Origin: Paramecium octaurelia
Taxonomy: Eukaryota; Ciliophora; Oligohymenophorea; Peniculida; Parameciidae
Direction of reading: 5' to 3'
Assembly: GCA_905182995.1 (NCBI GenBank)
Contig: CAJJDP010000108.1
Span: 15,722-79,721 of the forward strand
DNA: 64,000 nucleotides
Positions 60,909-64,000 of this stretch are shown here, in pieces; the stretch's first letter is position 1, and the number at the start of each line of letters is the position of its first letter. The notes beneath the pieces were generated by a model. That model saw only the letters and a program-made list of their open reading frames with translations, was not told the origin of the DNA and did no database searches. The translations under genes and the position numbers were made by a program.

Positions 60909-62425
60909 TCAAGTTTAAAATACCTACTTAACATTTTATTGAAATTTTTCATCATCCTCAATAACTGAATCTAATTTATCATTAATTAGGTTTTCAATCC
61001 TGGAGACTTTATTTGAATACGATGAAGACCCTTTACTACTTAAGCTTTCAAAAGAATTCATTTAACAAAAGGATGGACAATAAAATTGAAATTCAGCATA
61101 TTTCCTCGGACTTTTCGTCCTTTTTCTTTGTTCTGCCCTAACACGATAAGAAGTTGGATTGCATTTTTTAATCTGGGCTGCTTAACATTCCTATCCAATA
61201 GAATGCGTATCCTTGTATTCTTCTAAAAAAATAATAATAATCAATAGTACTAATTTATGAGAGACCAGAAAATCCTGTAGCTTTATCTAAGATTTCTTGT
61301 AAAATATTAATATTTTCAAGTTTACAACTAAAATAGGGATGCTCAAGACATTAAGCTGCTGAAAATCTAGTTTTAGGATTTGGATCCAACATAGATTTTA
61401 ACAAACTAACTGCCTCTTTTTATAATTTATATTAAATATCTTAATAATTGACTTGGCATAATTTGTTTTGTTCCATTATTTCCATTGTATTTTATGCGCG
61501 AAACAATGTTTTCTTTGTCAATCTATGATTATAATTATGATTAAACTTACAATTTATAAAAGATGACTCCTGCACTGAAAATGTCACATTTAGGAGTGAA
61601 ATAATCATCAGCATTAGAATTTTTGAGTATTTCAGGTGCAATGTATCCAGGAGTGCCACAAATGCTTACTTTTTATTCAGGTAATGCATAGATGGCCAAA
61701 CCAAAATCAATTATCTTTAATGAAGTAATGTCATTTTATTTTTATAATAAGATATTTTCTAATTTTATGTCTCTATGGATAATATTGTTAATTTCCAAAT
61801 ATTTTAAGGCTGTCAATATAATCTATTATATAAATAGAAGCAAACCTTGATAGCTTCTCTGATTTAATGAGAAGGAATCTAATCATCTGGGAATGTTTTA
61901 ATATAATTATAAAGTGTATCTCCTGCTAAGTAATCGGTAACCAAATAGTAGGAGTTCTCTCCTTAGTAGATTTCATGCAACTTCACGAAATGAGGATGAT
62001 CGATCTTCTGCAAGATTTGTATTTCTTACTATAATCTATTCTAATAATGAATAAGAAAAATGATACCATACGATCAGATGACTTTTTTTATAGGAGATAC
62101 TTTTTAGAAATGCATTTGGCTGCATATTCAAGAATACTCTTCTTTACTTTAACCAAACAAACCTAATTTAAATTTTTAGTTTCACTTTTGATGATGCTCC
62201 AGATCCGATAATGGAACCAGAATCATAAAAAATGGAGATATTTCCAAAAAAAACTTTAGGAGATAGGTGAATTTTCAGTAAATTAAGTTAATTATGATCA
62301 GAGTCGAACCATTTAATTCGATTGACATAATAGATTCCAAAAGAAGATAATTCATCTTGTTCTGAAATCTTCCACATCACTCTTGTTTCCAAATTAAATT
62401 GTATTATGTACTTAGGATTCACCAT
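60909..62425 (-). CDS. CAMK-like Ser/Thr protein kinase
   Basis: ATG at 62425, TGA at 60909-60911, five mini-introns, ~455 residues. A ~75-residue N-terminal region (IIQFNLETRVMWKISEQDEL...KVFFGNISIF) looks like the beta-rich module that precedes some ciliate kinases. Kinase motifs: GSGASSKVCLVK, YAAKCISKKYL, EIQILQKIDHPHFVKLHEI, LAGDTLYNYI, HRDIKLENILL, DFGLA, CGTPGYIAPEI, CDIFSAGVIFYKL, then SMLDPNPKTRFSAAQCLEHPYF. All catalytic residues are present. APE/GTPGYIAPEI and the C-lobe ending fit the CAMK group. No EF hands follow, so it is not a complete CDPK. The tail of ~90 residues is basic then acidic. Confidence 0.88.
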
Positions 62426-62638
62426 GGTTTTATGCTAGATTATAGATTCAGTGGACTTACTTCACTCAAGATCATTGAATCTTCAAGGACTTAGAGATAA
62501 TATGTTTTGCTTTTCAAAATGTGTTTCCTTACACAATTCATTTGATATAGTACTTGCATTTATATTTTATTACTTTTATTACTCTCTTATTAATATATAT
62601 TCAGATATATTAATTAATTTGTTATATTTAAATTCAAA
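62426..62638. promoter_or_regulatory. 213-bp bidirectional promoter region
   Basis: Between the divergent starts of the CAMK-like kinase and the STIL-like gene; must hold both promoters. No defined motif seen. Confidence 0.35.
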
Positions 62639-64000
62639 ATGCAAACCCAAGACCTCGTTGAATATCTAGAATAAGATGTCAAAAGCTTTAATCAACTCTT
62701 CACTTTCATTCCCTATCAACCCTCATTCTACAATTACATCACCAAGTATCAATTGAAATCCATTCAAATCGAATTGAAGAGTGAAGAATTCTTACCATCC
62801 ATCTTCGTTAATGATAAATTGCAACATAAAATTAAGTATCATCAGTAATTCAAACAAGCATATGGTTTAACCAATTCTTTTGAATTCGATAATACAATCT
62901 CAATTGATATTATTTCTTATGATATCGAAGAAACTTATAAAGAGTAAAGAAACATTATTTATTATTAATTAGAAAATTGGAAAACGATAACATGTATCCA
63001 ATCTTATTAAACTTTGCTGTTGCTAATTCTAATTGGAATGCTGACTCCCTTGCTCAATTTATTAATCAAAAAGCCTGCTCATATAATACAATTAATATTG
63101 ATCTGCTCTATTTGAATTTATTTAGATTTGCTTTGTACTTCTAAAAATGTAATCAAATCACTACTTTTCTGCATTATCCATCAATCAAATTTAGATTATA
63201 AGAAATAAGACATACCAACAAATTTGTAGAAACCCCTTTGACTAAAATGATTACAAAATCGAGATCAAGTTAAAAGAAAGAAAAGGTTCAATATAAATTT
63301 GGATTTCTCTCTCTTGATTAATCCAATAGAATCTTCCCTTTAATGATATAAGATCCTCTTATCTTTTAATTGCCATTAATAGGTACTTGGTTGTATTCAA
63401 ATGATCCTTATGATGAACCATTAAATAATAGATAATACATATGGACAATGTTAACAGAATATATCTGTAGTCCATACATCACCAGAAGAATCTGCAAAGA
63501 TCAATATGATTAATTTCTATTCATTCAATTCCAAAAGAATCAATCTCCATAGTTCTTTGAGGTTAGTATTCAAGAAGACCCTCAATATAAGATTGTAAGA
63601 TCTTAGGAGAGAATACTGAATCTAGATCATCATCAAATCGATCTAGCTTCTGCTCAGCCTTTTAATCAAATTGAAAAAGTGGCAGATTTATATAATCCTA
63701 TCAACCATATGAATCAAATCCCCAATAAGATCACTGTTAATACTCAAAATATTAATAAACAGAAACTCTAATCTGCAGAACCTATTCAAACTATAGAACA
63801 ATCATTTTAATAGGAAAGCACAGTCAAATAGCCACCTGTTCCTTAACCTTTAGACTCCAATCAAAGCTATTAATCTGCGAACTTCCCTTAAAATTAGCAT
63901 CTGACTGAAAGATTGGTCATCATGCAATCAGAATAGTTGAAATTAATGCAAACTCAAATTATAGATTTGCAAAGAGCTCTACTTCACTAAGTAAAATTAA
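62639..64000 (+). CDS. STIL: STIL/SAS-5-like centriole assembly protein, partial
   Basis: ATG at 62639, one 29-nt intron at 62944-62972, open to the window end (>440 residues). Its core matches the STIL N-terminal domain: FGFLSLDQSNRIFPLMIQDP then FQLPLIGTWLYS, the counterpart of the vertebrate GLLT-DQ...LPLVGIWLSG stretch. It is followed by YIWTMLTEYICSP..RRIC and FLFIQFQ....FFEV, again in the STIL order. Then a Q/N/P-rich linker and a short amphipathic helix near the end (SEQLKLMQTQIIDLQRALLH), in the place expected for the coiled coil that binds Plk4 and oligomerises. STIL/Ana2/SAS-5 recruits SAS-6 to make the centriole cartwheel. The match is by motif only. Confidence 0.75.

Noticed and set aside
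1..64000. CRISPR arrays, tRNA or rRNA genes, telomeric repeats, transposase genes
   Set aside because: Looked for by eye on both strands; none found. The short regular repeats present are all TPR or nucleoporin coding units.

Overview
This window looks like macronuclear DNA of a Paramecium-type ciliate. The sequence is very AT-rich. TAA and TAG occur in frame throughout well-conserved proteins at positions that fit glutamine, and TGA is the only codon that ends the recognisable genes. The genes are cut by very short introns, mostly 20-34 nt, nearly all GT...AG and most ending TAG. Genes are packed tightly on both strands in the right half. Because of the code, standard-code ORFs are useless here. 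The genes below were read by hand with TAA/TAG=Q, TGA=stop, splicing out the short introns. The long genes contain none of the unspliced insertions expected of germline (IES-bearing) DNA.

Layout. Left part (1 to ~34 kb): low gene density. It holds members and remnants of large ciliate gene families: a cysteine-rich surface-type fragment, a GKW/GRW-repeat remnant, WD40 proteins with and without a B-box-like finger, three TPR genes that carry one mini-intron per TPR unit, a broken GTPase, and one conserved gene, a divergent V-ATPase catalytic subunit A. This part also contains three single-N contig joins (11438, 18811, 28522). Two sit exactly between identical copies of 842 and 1307 bp and look like unmerged contig overlaps. 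The third has a different X-N-Y-X arrangement.

Right part (34 kb to the end): dense, mostly intact conserved eukaryotic genes. In order: a cyclic-nucleotide-domain K+ channel (-), IFT88 (-), Sec24 (-), an NDUFA5-like complex I subunit (+), a coiled-coil protein (+), a holo-ACP synthase (-), a MYND-finger/Aurora-like kinase (-), a Nup98-like nucleoporin (-), Vps52 (-), a hypothetical protein (+), a protein kinase (+), small hypotheticals, a two-domain cyclic-nucleotide-binding protein (+), a CCT-domain protein (-), HYLS1 (+), a LITAF-domain protein (-), a CAMK-like kinase (-) and a STIL/SAS-5-like centriole protein (+, cut by the window end).

Themes. At least three genes (IFT88, HYLS1, STIL-like) serve centriole/basal body and cilium assembly, and the K+ channel and cyclic-nucleotide proteins fit ciliary excitability. 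Sec24, Vps52 and Nup98 serve membrane traffic and nuclear transport. No tRNA, rRNA, CRISPR array, telomeric repeat or recognisable transposase was seen. All product names come from motif recognition by eye; no database search was run.
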